Below, piece by piece: positions 35,370 through 43,956 of a stretch of 46,902 bases of DNA. Both the position numbers and the translations under genes were made by a program. Within the stretch, counting starts at the first letter, position 1; each line of letters opens with the position of its first letter. Location of the stretch: contig JAFRHT010000067.1 of the NCBI GenBank assembly GCA_017433125.1, positions 1-46,902 on the forward strand. Reading direction: 5' to 3'. This stretch comes from Solobacterium sp. (lineage in GTDB: Bacteria > Bacillota_I > Bacilli_A > Erysipelotrichales > Erysipelotrichaceae). The notes under the pieces were generated by a model. That model had not been told where the DNA came from and searched no databases. It saw nothing but the letters and a program-made list of their open reading frames with translations.

Positions 35370-36566
35370 TTACTTTCTGGTGATGTCGTTCTTGACGTTG
35401 ATTTCCAGCATCTTGGTGTGCAGTTCGCTCTCGATGCGGGCCAGTTCTGCCTCGGCAGCCTGCCGCTTCTCGTGACCTTCCTGCTGGATCGCAAGGACTT
35501 CGTCCAGGGTTGCGATGAGCTCTTCGTTCGTGTGCTGGAGCGTCTCGATATCGACGATGCCGCGCTCGCTTTCCTTGGCGACTTCAACGGTTGCCTGGTG
35601 CAGGGTTTCGGCATTCTTCTTCAGCAGTTCGTTGGTCATGTTGGAGACTTCGCGCTCTGCTTCCATGGCTTCCTTGGAGTGGTTGATGCCCAGGGCCAGG
35701 ACAATCTGGTTCTTCCACAGCGGGATGGTATTGACCAGGGTGCTCTGGATCTTTTCGGTCATCAGCGTATCGTTGTTCTGAATCAGCCGGATCTGCGGGG
35801 CCATCTGGATGGAGACCTGTCTGGTCAGTTCCAGATCATACAGCTTCTTTTCGAACCGGTCACAGGCCTGGGCCAGGTCATTGGCTGCCTGGGTGTCTTC
35901 CGGCAGACCGCTCTGTCTGGCCTTTTCAATCAGCTTCGGAACTTCCTCATTGCGGACCTGTGCCAGCTTCTTCCGGCCGGCGATGATGTACATGGTCAGT
36001 TCCTTTGTATTCTGCGCATTGCGTTCATACAGCTGATCCAGCAGCGCGATATCCTTCAGCAGGGTAATCTGGTGCTCTTCCAGCAGCGCCGCGATCTTGT
36101 CGACATTCGCTTCGGCCTTGTCATAGCGGGCCTTGAAGGCGGCCGCCTTGTCGGTGCCCTTCTTGAAGAGTCCGAAGAGACCCTTCTTTTCTTCTTCGTT
36201 GGCATTGAAGCCCTTCAGTTCGGTTACCAGGGTGCTCAGCAGTCCGCCGATTTCACCAAGATCCTTGGTCCGGACATTCTTCAGGGCATTGTCACTGAAG
36301 TCTGTGACTTTCTTCTGGGCCGCACTGCCGTACTGCAGAATCACATTGGATTCCATGATATCGATCTTTTCCGAGAAATCATTGACCGTCTTGCGTTCAC
36401 TCTCTGACAGTGATTTGTCATCATACTGATCCTTGACCGTCTGTTCGGCAATCTTGGCCTGCTCAGCCTCCATGTCAGCCAGCGCAGCCTGCTGCTGCTT
36501 TTCCGCTTCTTCTGCAGACAGCACAAGTTCAATGCTCTGGGCCTGGGTATTGTTATTTTCACTCAT
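35370..36566 (-). CDS. telA: TelA/toxic anion resistance family protein
   Basis: This 398-residue, highly helical protein matches the TelA/KlaA family. Conserved parts include GLFGLFKKGTDKAAAF, the middle helices with LAQACDRFEKKLYDLELTR and the LIQNNDTLMTEKIQSTLVNTIPLWKNQ segment. Family members are linked to tellurite and cell-envelope stress resistance, and in Gram-positive bacteria often occur with TerD-type genes. None of those is seen here, so the function is open. GGGGG-type ribosome binding site, extended -10 TGC-TATACT (36597-36605) and a 14-bp palindrome (36633-36646) lie upstream. Confidence 0.92.
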   Translation of the reverse strand: MSENNNTQAQSIELVLSAEEAEKQQQAALADMEAEQAKIAEQTVKDQYDDKSLSESERKTVNDFSEKIDIMESNVILQYGSAAQKKVTDFSDNALKNVRTKDLGEIGGLLSTLVTELKGFNANEEEKKGLFGLFKKGTDKAAAFKARYDKAEANVDKIAALLEEHQITLLKDIALLDQLYERNAQNTKELTMYIIAGRKKLAQVRNEEVPKLIEKARQSGLPEDTQAANDLAQACDRFEKKLYDLELTRQVSIQMAPQIRLIQNNDTLMTEKIQSTLVNTIPLWKNQIVLALGINHSKEAMEAEREVSNMTNELLKKNAETLHQATVEVAKESERGIVDIETLQHTNEELIATLDEVLAIQQEGHEKRQAAEAELARIESELHTKMLEINVKNDITRK

Positions 36567-36596
36567 GATATTATTCCCCCTGTTTTAGTCGTACTC

Positions 36597-36605
36597 AGTA
36601 TAGCA
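36597..36605 (-). promoter_or_regulatory. Extended -10 promoter of telA
   Basis: On the minus strand TGC precedes TATACT. No good -35 is found. The start should lie about 25 bases upstream of the telA ATG. Confidence 0.55.
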
Positions 36606-36632
36606 TAGTTATTTATTCTCTTGGCGACGATT

Positions 36633-36646
36633 GTATGCCCGCATAC
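36633..36646. repeat. Palindrome upstream of telA
   Basis: GTATGC and GCATAC flank a CC centre. It lies about 30 bp upstream of the telA -10 box and just past the end of the DUF401 gene. It has no T-run, so an operator is more likely than a terminator. Confidence 0.4.
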
Positions 36647-36676
36647 TTTAAGAAAAGACTGCATGTAACACCGTTA

Positions 36677-37912
36677 TCAGAAAATTGTGCTGGTCATCAG
36701 ATAATATGCCATGACAATGAAGGCATACGGCACGATGATCGGTGCTGTTTTCTTCACCATCCCGCCAAGGCTGGACCTGAAATGGTCTGCAACAACTGTC
36801 AGGCAGACGTGGGTCGGCGACACCTGCATGGCCGCATAGGAGAAACTGTGCAGCAGGACCATGAGCTGCCAGCCTCCGGTCGGAATCGTCGCAAAGGCAA
36901 TCGGGGTGCAGATCGTGATGATCGCCCGGCTGCCGGCCACCAGTGCACCGAAGAAGAAAATCAGCGCAAAAATGACGAACGGCGGAACCGGGAACCGGCC
37001 CAGGAATTCCGGCAGCTGGTTGACAACCCCTGTATATGTCAGGAAGTTCTTGAAAACATAAACCAGGAACGTGTTTGTAATCATGACCTTTTCAAATGCG
37101 CTGATCATGAGCGGGCCGAGGTCCTGCGGCTTGAACCGGTAGGTAAACCAGGCAACAAGGATAACCGCCCCGGTGGCCTGCAGAACAGAAAAATTGAAGA
37201 CCATGATCAGTGTGACAATCACGATCAGCGTCCACAGGTGTTTCACCAGCTGCAGGAAATACTGTCCCTTTGTCCGGTCGTCCACGGCTGCCCCGGGATC
37301 GCCTTCCACTGTGCGCGGCACCTTGCGGATGTAGAAAAAATAACCAAGGGTGTAGAGCACTGCCACCAGCGGCAGCATGCCCAGGAAAAAGCTCCCGATC
37401 GGTACGCCGCTCAGGTCACACATGATGATAATCGCGGAATACGTCGGCAGGAAGCTTTCAGGAATATGCCGGAAGTAGCTGGTAACCGTTGCTTTCTCAT
37501 CAATATCGAGGCTGTCGCCGACGGCTTCATTGACAATTTCACCGCAGATGATGGCCGCCGCCGCACTGGGCAGCAGACCGATCAGCATCGGGGCAACGGT
37601 TGCGTTGATACGGCGGTTGTGGAAGATATGGTCCAGATCCTGCTGGGCCAGTTTCAGCTGGCTGCGCCGTTCCAGCATCCGCTGCAGGAAGGTAATGCAA
37701 TACAGAATAAGCAGAACCTGAATGGTGTCCCATGAGGTGACCGTCTTCATCAGCAGCTGGCCGCTGACAGCCAGCGGAATCTGGTAGAGCAGTGCGCACA
37801 GCACAGTGGCAATGCCAATGGCCATGAAGAGCTTAAGCTTGCATTTCAAAGCAATGATGATTACGGCAAACAGAACCGCAAGTTTCAGCATCGCGAGTGT
37901 CAGAGCATCCAT
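36677..37912 (-). CDS. DUF401 family permease
   Basis: This 411-residue integral membrane protein has about ten to eleven hydrophobic helices. The pattern MLIGLLPSAAAAIICGEIVNEA and the segment SAIIIMCDLSGVPIGSFFLGMLPLVAVLYTLGYFF match the DUF401 permease family, which is related to the ion-transporter/GntP-like carriers. The ligand is unknown; a small organic acid would fit the genes nearby. It starts 40 nt after the AEC transporter gene, with AGAGAGGAACG as ribosome binding site, so the two permeases probably share a transcript. Confidence 0.82.
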   Translation of the reverse strand: MDALTLAMLKLAVLFAVIIIALKCKLKLFMAIGIATVLCALLYQIPLAVSGQLLMKTVTSWDTIQVLLILYCITFLQRMLERRSQLKLAQQDLDHIFHNRRINATVAPMLIGLLPSAAAAIICGEIVNEAVGDSLDIDEKATVTSYFRHIPESFLPTYSAIIIMCDLSGVPIGSFFLGMLPLVAVLYTLGYFFYIRKVPRTVEGDPGAAVDDRTKGQYFLQLVKHLWTLIVIVTLIMVFNFSVLQATGAVILVAWFTYRFKPQDLGPLMISAFEKVMITNTFLVYVFKNFLTYTGVVNQLPEFLGRFPVPPFVIFALIFFFGALVAGSRAIITICTPIAFATIPTGGWQLMVLLHSFSYAAMQVSPTHVCLTVVADHFRSSLGGMVKKTAPIIVPYAFIVMAYYLMTSTIF

Positions 37913-37952
37913 AATCGTTCCTCTCTTTCCGGATTGTTCTCAGTATGCAGGA

Positions 37953-38858
37953 TTACAGCAGGGCAAGGAACAGAGGCATGGTAATCAGACTGAGGATGGT
38001 TGAAATACTGACAATTCCTGCCCCGTAGGCATAATCGCCGCCGTATTTCTGAGAGAACATGGCCATGACCCCGGCCACCGGGGTGGACGCGGCAATCATG
38101 GCAACCATACTGACTTCCCGCATGGATGCCGGCACAAGCCGGAATGCAAGCAGGGCCAGGGCCGGGGCAACCAGCAGCCGGCCGGCCAGGATCAGATACG
38201 TTTCCTTTTCTGCCATCACTTTCTTCAGGTCGGCATCCGCGAGATACGTCCCGATCATCATCATGGCCAGCGGGGCATTGATATTGCCGATCATCGCCAC
38301 GGTCCGCTGCACCATGGCCGGCACCGGGATCTGCAGGCAGTAGATCAGCACCCCCACGAATACTGCCACAATCGGCGGATTGGTGACGACCTTCCGGAAA
38401 GATATCAGCGTCCGGTCATGGGAAATCAGGTAAATACCGTAGGTGAATGTAACAATCGTCTGGAACGCCATGACCATGGTCATATAGAACACGGCCTGCT
38501 GGCCGAGCACCATCTGCACCAGCGGAATGCCGAGGAACCCGAGATTTGATACGATGATACCGAACTTTCCGAGGTCGGACATCTTGCGGAAGACCGTGAA
38601 GGTCAGGGCCATATTGATGATCATCATGATCACGCCCAGTACGGCTGCCCACGCACCCTTGTACAGGACCTGGACATCATAAGCCGCAAAGAACGAATTG
38701 ATGATCGTTGCCGGAGTGGCCACATACAGCACAACATTGGTCAGCTGTGACACCCCTTTCTGGTCAAGCATTTTAATCTTGTATATTACAAAGCCGGTCA
38801 TCATCAGCAGGAACATGACGACAACCTGCTGGATGAGAAGCACAACTACATCAGACAT
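37953..38858 (-). CDS. AEC family transporter (auxin efflux carrier-type)
   Basis: This 301-residue membrane protein has about ten helices of the AEC family. Diagnostic parts are VVLYVATPATIINSFF in the first half, LGIPLVQMVLGQQAVFYMTMV in the middle, and AASTPVAGVMAMFSQKYGGD near the end. Bacterial members such as MleP or MdcF carry malate, malonate or other organic acids. It has a good promoter (38884-38911) and GGGAGG before the ATG. It lies downstream of the LarA operon but is separated from it by a terminator. Confidence 0.9.
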   Translation of the reverse strand: MSDVVVLLIQQVVVMFLLMMTGFVIYKIKMLDQKGVSQLTNVVLYVATPATIINSFFAAYDVQVLYKGAWAAVLGVIMMIINMALTFTVFRKMSDLGKFGIIVSNLGFLGIPLVQMVLGQQAVFYMTMVMAFQTIVTFTYGIYLISHDRTLISFRKVVTNPPIVAVFVGVLIYCLQIPVPAMVQRTVAMIGNINAPLAMMMIGTYLADADLKKVMAEKETYLILAGRLLVAPALALLAFRLVPASMREVSMVAMIAASTPVAGVMAMFSQKYGGDYAYGAGIVSISTILSLITMPLFLALL

Positions 38859-38883
38859 GGCAAACCTCCCGCTGTACTTACTA

Positions 38884-38911
38884 ATAGTAATGCGATCCGG
38901 AATTTAATCAA
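38884..38911 (-). promoter_or_regulatory. Promoter of the AEC/DUF401 permease unit
   Basis: On the minus strand TTGATT (38906-38911), a 16-bp spacer and TACTAT (38884-38889) are seen, 26 bases upstream of the start codon. Confidence 0.5.
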
Positions 38912-38922
38912 CTCTTTTAATC

Positions 38923-38949
38923 AATAAAAGGCGGACATCATCCGCCTTT
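38923..38949 (-). terminator. Rho-independent terminator of the LarA operon
   Basis: On the minus strand AAAGGCGGA and TCCGCCTTT form a 9-bp stem followed by TATTGA. It stops the operon before the AEC promoter. Confidence 0.8.
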
Positions 38950-38971
38950 GTATTTCCGTGGTTCCGGGCAG

Positions 38972-39598
38972 TTATTTCAGACTGTTCATGACGGCTTTGT
39001 ACACAGCATCTGCCCGGCCGCAGCCGTCTGCCAGCATGGCTTCCGCCTCTGTGTTTATTTCACCGGCTTTTGTACGGTCCAGCATCATCTTCGTGTTGAT
39101 GAACACGTTCAGAGACGCCGCCTGCAGACAGGCCCGGGCCAGAACCGCGCCGGCCGCGGCATCGCTGAGCGCCAGCCGGCTGCCTTTTTCCGCCAGTTCC
39201 TCCAGGATCGCGACAGTCTCCACGGCGGCCCGCATGATGTCCAGCGGGGCTGTGCAGGCTTCCCTCAGACACTGTTCCATAACCTGCTGCTTGTGCTCCG
39301 CCTGTTCCGGTGTGTCCTTCGGCAGTCTGTATGCGGCCGCCAGCGGGGCAAAACACTCCGCATCCCGGTCAGCCAGCAGAATGAATTCTCCCTGCAGCTG
39401 CGTACACCGGTTCAGAATCCGCTGCATGTCTTCCTCATACGCGGCATATTTCTTTTTCCCTGTGGTCAGGCTGGCAACCATCCGGCCAAGCGAGACGGCC
39501 AGGGCTCCTGCCGCTGCCGCAGCGCCGCCGCCGCCCGGTACAGGCGAGGCACTGCCCAGTTCTGCCGTAAATTCTGTAAAGGGTTTTTCCAGCATCAT
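38972..39598 (-). CDS. Cyclodeaminase/cyclohydrolase family protein (FTCD C-domain-like)
   Basis: This 208-residue helical protein corresponds to the formimidoyl-tetrahydrofolate cyclodeaminase domain. It begins FTAELGSASPVPGGGGAAAAAGALAVSLG, the family signature, followed by helices with LADRDAECFAPLAAAYRLPKDT. The characterised reaction releases ammonia from 5-formimino-THF. Homologues outside histidine or purine catabolism have uncertain roles. Its start is 2 nt past the stop of the UxaA large-subunit gene and it has no ribosome binding site, so translation must be coupled. An FTCD domain is unexpected in a hydroxy-acid operon. Confidence 0.88.
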   Translation of the reverse strand: MMLEKPFTEFTAELGSASPVPGGGGAAAAAGALAVSLGRMVASLTTGKKKYAAYEEDMQRILNRCTQLQGEFILLADRDAECFAPLAAAYRLPKDTPEQAEHKQQVMEQCLREACTAPLDIMRAAVETVAILEELAEKGSRLALSDAAAGAVLARACLQAASLNVFINTKMMLDRTKAGEINTEAEAMLADGCGRADAVYKAVMNSLK

Positions 39599-39600
39599 AA

Positions 39601-40767
39601 TCAGATAACCGGTCCGAGGCAGAAGATATCCAGTGAAGTGAAGTACTGGATCGCTTCATTCTTGGTCATTTCACCGTTAAGCACCCGCAGCAGCTTCGCA
39701 AGCGCTTCTTCACCGACTTCCTCGATGGTCTTGTCACCGGTGAGGATCAGGCCGGCATTCAGGTCCATGTCATCCTTCATGTTTTCAAATGTATTCGGGT
39801 TGCCGCAGATCTTGATGACCGGCATGCACGGGAATCCCTGGGGCGCCCCGCGGCCGGTGGAGAAGCACATGAACTGAGCTCCTGTGGCTGCCATGCCGGT
39901 CAGGATTTCCGGTTCGCGGCCGGGTGTATCCTTGATCCACAGGCCTTTCTGCGTTGTCACATGTTCCGGATAGTCCAGGACGCCCTGGATCGGCCTTGTG
40001 CCGCTCTTGACAATGGCACCCAGACTCTTCTCTTCAATGCTGGACAGACCCCCGGCGATGTTGCCCGGTGTTGGCTGTCCGCGGCGCATGTCACAGCCGA
40101 TGCTCTTGGCACGGGTCTCCATCTCGTCCACGATCCGGTAGATATCTTTGGCTACATCTTCATTGACTGCGCGTCTGGCCAGCAGGTGCTCACCGCCGAT
40201 GAACTCAGTTGTTTCGCCGAAGATGACCGTCGCCCCAAGGTCAACCAGTTTATCAGCCACATAGCCGATGACGCAGTTGGAAGCCATCCCGCTGGTCGTG
40301 TCGGAACCACCGCACTTGATGGACATGATCACTTCGGAGATATCTGCCGGTTCGCGCAGCTGGCCGGAAATCTGCATGACCAGGCGCCGGGCAATATCCG
40401 TGCCTTCCCGGACAGCCTTGGAAACACCGCCCAGTTCCTGAATGTGGATGATCTCTACCGGCTTGCCGGTTGCCTTGAGTTCTTCGTACATCCGGGCATG
40501 GTCCGTTCCTTCGCAGCCGAGACTGACAATCAGCACCGCCCCGAGGTTCGGGCTCTTGCCCAGGCTGATCAGTGTCTCCGTGACCCGGTCAAGATCCGGC
40601 GGCAGCTGGCAGCACCCCTGATGATGCAGGAATGTGACCGTGCCCTGCACTTCCCGGCAGATGGCATTGGCCACATCATTGGCACAGGTGACTGCCGGAA
40701 TGATACCGACATAGTTGCGTGAACCGACCGATCCATCCGGTCTTCTGTATCCATACCATGTTGTCAT
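39601..40767 (-). CDS. UxaA-family dehydratase, large subunit (altronate dehydratase-like)
   Basis: This 388-residue protein corresponds to the catalytic C-terminal part of altronate/galactarate dehydratases. It has GYRRPDGSVGSRNYV at the N-terminus, the metal-binding region MSIKCGGSDTTSGMASN, and GCDMRRGQPTPGNIAGGLSSIEEKSLG. Such enzymes dehydrate sugar acids to 2-keto-3-deoxy acids using a metal cofactor. The ATG overlaps the small-subunit gene as ATGA, giving a split enzyme. The substrate may be altronate, galactarate or a shorter hydroxy acid. Confidence 0.9.
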   Translation of the reverse strand: MTTWYGYRRPDGSVGSRNYVGIIPAVTCANDVANAICREVQGTVTFLHHQGCCQLPPDLDRVTETLISLGKSPNLGAVLIVSLGCEGTDHARMYEELKATGKPVEIIHIQELGGVSKAVREGTDIARRLVMQISGQLREPADISEVIMSIKCGGSDTTSGMASNCVIGYVADKLVDLGATVIFGETTEFIGGEHLLARRAVNEDVAKDIYRIVDEMETRAKSIGCDMRRGQPTPGNIAGGLSSIEEKSLGAIVKSGTRPIQGVLDYPEHVTTQKGLWIKDTPGREPEILTGMAATGAQFMCFSTGRGAPQGFPCMPVIKICGNPNTFENMKDDMDLNAGLILTGDKTIEEVGEEALAKLLRVLNGEMTKNEAIQYFTSLDIFCLGPVI

Positions 40768-41090
40768 ACGGTCTCTGCCTCCTTTTCTGTTTCCCAGTCA
40801 CCGCGGCCGCGCATGCTGTCCAGGTTGTGCACGTGCACATACTCGCCCTTGACAATCTCTTTCGTCGCGATGCCGATTTCCTCGCCGTACTTTGTGATCT
40901 GCTCACCGATATGAATATCCGCAACAGCGATCTTGTGGCCGTACGGAACATCTCCCTTTACAGTGATCTGTTCCCGGTTGCCCTTCTTGTCGCGCATCTC
41001 CACCACGGTGCCGTCAGTGACATCATTGGCGAAAATGGTCGCGACATTGTCAAGGTCGTTGACTTTCAAAGCGATTTTCAACTCTTCCAT
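40764..41090 (-). CDS. UxaA-family dehydratase, small subunit (SAF domain)
   Basis: This 108-residue protein holds the SAF domain that is fused to the N-terminus in E. coli UxaA. It starts with LKIALKVNDLDNVATIF and contains GDVPYGHKIAVADIHIGEQITKYGEEIG followed by KGEYVHVHN. The start at 41088-41090 is chosen because GGAGGAAATC lies directly upstream; the longer open frame would run into larA. It lies 13 nt past larA and overlaps the large subunit by 4 nt. Confidence 0.9.
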   Translation of the reverse strand: MEELKIALKVNDLDNVATIFANDVTDGTVVEMRDKKGNREQITVKGDVPYGHKIAVADIHIGEQITKYGEEIGIATKEIVKGEYVHVHNLDSMRGRGDWETEKEAETV

Positions 41091-41103
41091 GATTTCCTCC
41101 AGT

Positions 41104-42387
41104 TTATTCCGGGGCAACTGCCAGCACACTGACTCCATCCGGAATGACAACGACACGGGCATCCTTCCCCTTGAGCTGATATGCAATGTCCAGGGCTTCA
41201 TCCGGTGTCGAAGCCGGTATCATGTTGCATCTGCGGACAGTATCCGGATCCAGGTATGTACTGACCAGAATCACTTTGTGTTTCTTCAGGATACGGGCAT
41301 AAATCTGCGGGCACCACTGTTCCGGTATGGTCTCTTTCGGCGGGATCTTGGCCAGATAGGCATCAATTTCTTCCGGTGTGCCAAGCTGGATCAGTTCGGC
41401 GAAGTGGGTGCCGCCCATGCCGTCCACACAGCTGCAGCACATGATGATCACCCCGTCCTCCCCGGCGCAGGCTTCCGCGGTTGCCACGGCCTTCGGGCTC
41501 TGGTACAGGTTCTGATCCAGCGGATACCCGCCGTTGCTGGTAACAACGATATCCCCGGTGATGGAGGGACACTGTGACCATTCCCGAATGAACGCGACTC
41601 CTTCTTCATGCGCCTGTTCCAGATCACCTGCCCAGGCCGCAATGACTTTCTTTTCCGCGTTCAGCGCCACATTGAGGATAAACTGTACATTCACCAGCCG
41701 GGCAGCATATATCATGTCCTCGTGAATCGGATTATGTGCCAGGACCCCGGTCTTGGCATATGGGCTGGCAATAGCTTTATAGGAATGATTCTCGTTGACT
41801 GTTTCCTGAGAGCAGATGCCCGGCAGGATACTTTTTCTGCCGCCGGAGAAACCGGCAAAGAAGTGCGGCTCAATGAATCCTTCGCAGATCAGCAGGTCAC
41901 ATTCCGTTGCCAGATGATTGACATGGAATTCCGCCCCTGACGGCAGGGTGCCCATGTTGACAAACTGATCCGGATCAAAAGCGTTGTTCACCACGATCTT
42001 CTCATTATCCACAATGGCATCACCGAACATGCGGCGCTGCTCCTCCGGTGTTGTTGCACGGTGCAGCCCGGTGGCGATCAGAATTGTAATGTCCGCATCC
42101 GGATTGCCTTTTCTGATCTCCGCCAGTTCCAGCGGCAGGGTGATTCTGCTTGGCACAGCGCGGGTATGATCGCTGGTCACCAGCACAATCTTCCGCTTTC
42201 CCGCAGCCAGTTCCCGCAGCGGCTTCGTTCCAATCGGATGCTCGAGGGCGTCCCGGACAAGTTCTTCTTCGCCCTTCCCGGGATCATAACTGTCCAGACC
42301 CGCGGTCATGACCGCTTCCAGGTTCTTTTCATCCACGTGGAGGTCCAGTGTAGAGGTGTAATACGGCAGGGCAATTGTCTTTATCAT
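41104..42387 (-). CDS. larA: LarA-family nickel-pincer-dependent racemase/epimerase
   Basis: This 427-residue protein is a LarA homologue (DUF2088). The key residues match L. plantarum LarA after a shift of one: SDHTRAVPS with Arg76, ATGLHR with His109, EPHFFAGFSGGRKSILPG with His175 and Lys185, and NHSYKA with His201. In LarA the lysine holds the nickel-pincer cofactor and a histidine binds nickel. LarA itself racemises lactate, while homologues act on other 2-hydroxy acids or sugar acids. The downstream dehydratase genes suggest such a substrate. No larB, larC or larE is in the window. AAAGGAGG lies before the start. Confidence 0.9.
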   Translation of the reverse strand: MIKTIALPYYTSTLDLHVDEKNLEAVMTAGLDSYDPGKGEEELVRDALEHPIGTKPLRELAAGKRKIVLVTSDHTRAVPSRITLPLELAEIRKGNPDADITILIATGLHRATTPEEQRRMFGDAIVDNEKIVVNNAFDPDQFVNMGTLPSGAEFHVNHLATECDLLICEGFIEPHFFAGFSGGRKSILPGICSQETVNENHSYKAIASPYAKTGVLAHNPIHEDMIYAARLVNVQFILNVALNAEKKVIAAWAGDLEQAHEEGVAFIREWSQCPSITGDIVVTSNGGYPLDQNLYQSPKAVATAEACAGEDGVIIMCCSCVDGMGGTHFAELIQLGTPEEIDAYLAKIPPKETIPEQWCPQIYARILKKHKVILVSTYLDPDTVRRCNMIPASTPDEALDIAYQLKGKDARVVVIPDGVSVLAVAPE

Positions 42388-42477
42388 GTCTGCCTCCTTT
42401 GCTATCTGTATTCATCGTACAATCTCGGCGGTCATAAGAAAAGAGACGCTGCGGCATTTATGTGAGTTGTTCTGCTG
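42388..42477. other. Upstream region of the LarA operon
   Basis: The region holds the AAAGGAGG ribosome binding site and a weak -10-like TACGAT preceded by TTTTCT 17 bp upstream on the minus strand. No cre-like box or clear palindrome is seen here, unlike in the aminotransferase and ridA upstream regions. Confidence 0.3.
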
Positions 42478-42531
42478 AAAAAAAGCGGAGCATCTTCCGC
42501 TTCCCGGATGAGGGCCCGGTCAGATGCTCCG
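42478..42531 (-). terminator. Large rho-independent terminator of the aminotransferase gene
   Basis: On the minus strand CGGAGCATCT and AGATGCTCCG form a 10-bp outer stem around a 34-base GC-rich loop with further internal pairing, followed by CTTTTTTT. Confidence 0.8.
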
Positions 42532-42568
42532 TTGATTATGAATGCTGATAATTCAGTATTATCGGTTA

Positions 42569-43777
42569 TTAGGCGTTGAAGACGTACTTGTCCAGACGGT
42601 CGAACGCTTCCTGAACTCTCCATGTCGGCAGAGCGAGGTTCATACGGATACCGTATTCGCCATGGAACGGACGGCCATCCTGCCACATGACACCAACTTC
42701 GGCGCCCATTTCCTGCAGACGCTGGATGGTGACATTGTGCTCTTCGCACCATTCCTTGCAGTCAAGGAACAGCATGAATGTAGCTTCCGGACGGGATGTG
42801 TGGACACCCTTGAACTTTGTTGTTACATACTCGTAAGCGATCTTCGCATTCTCGCTCAGAACTTCGCACAGCTGATCGACATAGTCGAATCTGCCTTCGC
42901 CTGTGTATGCGCCGATAGCAGCATACATCCACAGCATGTTCATTTCGTTGTAGTGAGACAGGGAAGCCTGCTTGTCAACGCGGTCACGGAGCCAGTCATT
43001 GAAGATGAATCTGTAGGAACCAACCAGACCGGCGATGTTGTAGGTCTTGGATGTCGCATAGCATGTAACTGTGTGCATCTTAGCCCAGTCGTTGGTCAGG
43101 CAAGTCGCATTGTGCTTGCGGCCATCGAGCATGATGTCGCTCCAGATTTCATCGGAGACAACCCATACGTCATGCTTTTCGAAGATTTCGAAGCACTTTT
43201 CGAGTTCTTCCTTGGACCATGCGCGGCCTGTCGGGTTGTGAGGATTGCAGAAGACAGTAGCATGAATCTTGTTGTCAACAATCTTCTTCTCCATGTCTTC
43301 GTAGTCAATTCTCCAGTAACCGTTCTCATCCTTGTACATCGGGTTCAGGATGATGTTCCAGCCGTTGTTCTCGATGCAGCCTGTGAAGCCGATATATGTC
43401 GGGCTCTGCAGCAGGACGTTGTCGCCGGCGGAGCAGAGAACGTTCAGAGCGGAAACGACGCCACCCAGGACGGAGTTATCATAGCCGATAACCTTTCTTG
43501 TCAGATCGTCGCCATAACCATTACGTGTCTTGTGCCAGTCGATGATACCATCGAAGTATTCAGCTCTCGGTCTGTAGTAGCCGAATGTGTCGAGGCTGGC
43601 ACGCTCAATCATCTTTTCCTTGATCGGCGGGAAAGTCGGGAAGTTCTGGTCAGCAACCCACATCGGGATCTGCTTGTCCTTCCATTCCGGCTTTGTCAGA
43701 GCGCCATTCGGAGGCATTTCGACGGCAACTGCGTCCTTGCCCATACGGTCAATAAACTGTGTGAAATCAAACTTCAT
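42569..43777 (-). CDS. PLP-dependent aminotransferase/C-S lyase, MalY/PatB family
   Basis: This 402-residue fold-type I PLP enzyme is of the MalY/PatB type. It has PMWVADQNFPTFPPIKEKM near the start, CNPHNPTGRAWSKEEL, SDEIWSDIMLDG, and the cofactor lysine in ATSKTYNIAGL; the arginine for the substrate carboxylate is in IRMNLALP. Such enzymes act as cystathionine beta-lyases or aminotransferases. Codon use is strongly biased and less G+C-rich than most neighbours, which suggests high expression. GAAGGGAGATATTC lies before the start. The promoter (43879-43907) carries two cre-like boxes. Confidence 0.9.
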   Translation of the reverse strand: MKFDFTQFIDRMGKDAVAVEMPPNGALTKPEWKDKQIPMWVADQNFPTFPPIKEKMIERASLDTFGYYRPRAEYFDGIIDWHKTRNGYGDDLTRKVIGYDNSVLGGVVSALNVLCSAGDNVLLQSPTYIGFTGCIENNGWNIILNPMYKDENGYWRIDYEDMEKKIVDNKIHATVFCNPHNPTGRAWSKEELEKCFEIFEKHDVWVVSDEIWSDIMLDGRKHNATCLTNDWAKMHTVTCYATSKTYNIAGLVGSYRFIFNDWLRDRVDKQASLSHYNEMNMLWMYAAIGAYTGEGRFDYVDQLCEVLSENAKIAYEYVTTKFKGVHTSRPEATFMLFLDCKEWCEEHNVTIQRLQEMGAEVGVMWQDGRPFHGEYGIRMNLALPTWRVQEAFDRLDKYVFNA

Positions 43778-43854
43778 AATCTAAGAATATCTCCCTTCTT
43801 ATGTATTCGGCACCTTACCGGCGCGAATTACCAAATTGTTTTGTGCGGTGCGGC

Positions 43855-43868
43855 TGTAAGCGCTTTAC
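43855..43868. promoter_or_regulatory. cre-like site 1, downstream of the aminotransferase start
   Basis: TGTAAGCGCTTTAC has the AAGCGCTT palindrome core and 12 of 14 matches to the cre consensus TGWAANCGNTNWCA. It lies at about +4 to +17 of the predicted transcript, where a bound CcpA would act as a roadblock. Confidence 0.55.
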
Positions 43869-43878
43869 GCACCCTATA

Positions 43879-43907
43879 AATATAGCACCGGCCAGCTGCG
43901 GTTACAA
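43879..43907 (-). promoter_or_regulatory. Promoter of the aminotransferase gene
   Basis: On the minus strand TTGTAA (43902-43907), a 17-bp spacer and TATATT (43879-43884) are seen, with TGC before the -10 box. The predicted start is near 43872. Confidence 0.7.
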
Positions 43908-43916
43908 GCGCTTTCA
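43903..43916. promoter_or_regulatory. cre-like site 2, on the -35 box of the aminotransferase promoter
   Basis: On the minus strand TGAAAGCGCTTGTA matches the cre consensus at 12 of 14 positions and overlaps the -35 hexamer, so binding would exclude RNA polymerase. Confidence 0.6.
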
Positions 43917-43956
43917 CACGCTTCTTTCCGGTACGGCCGCTGCGGCTGCGGAGAAC

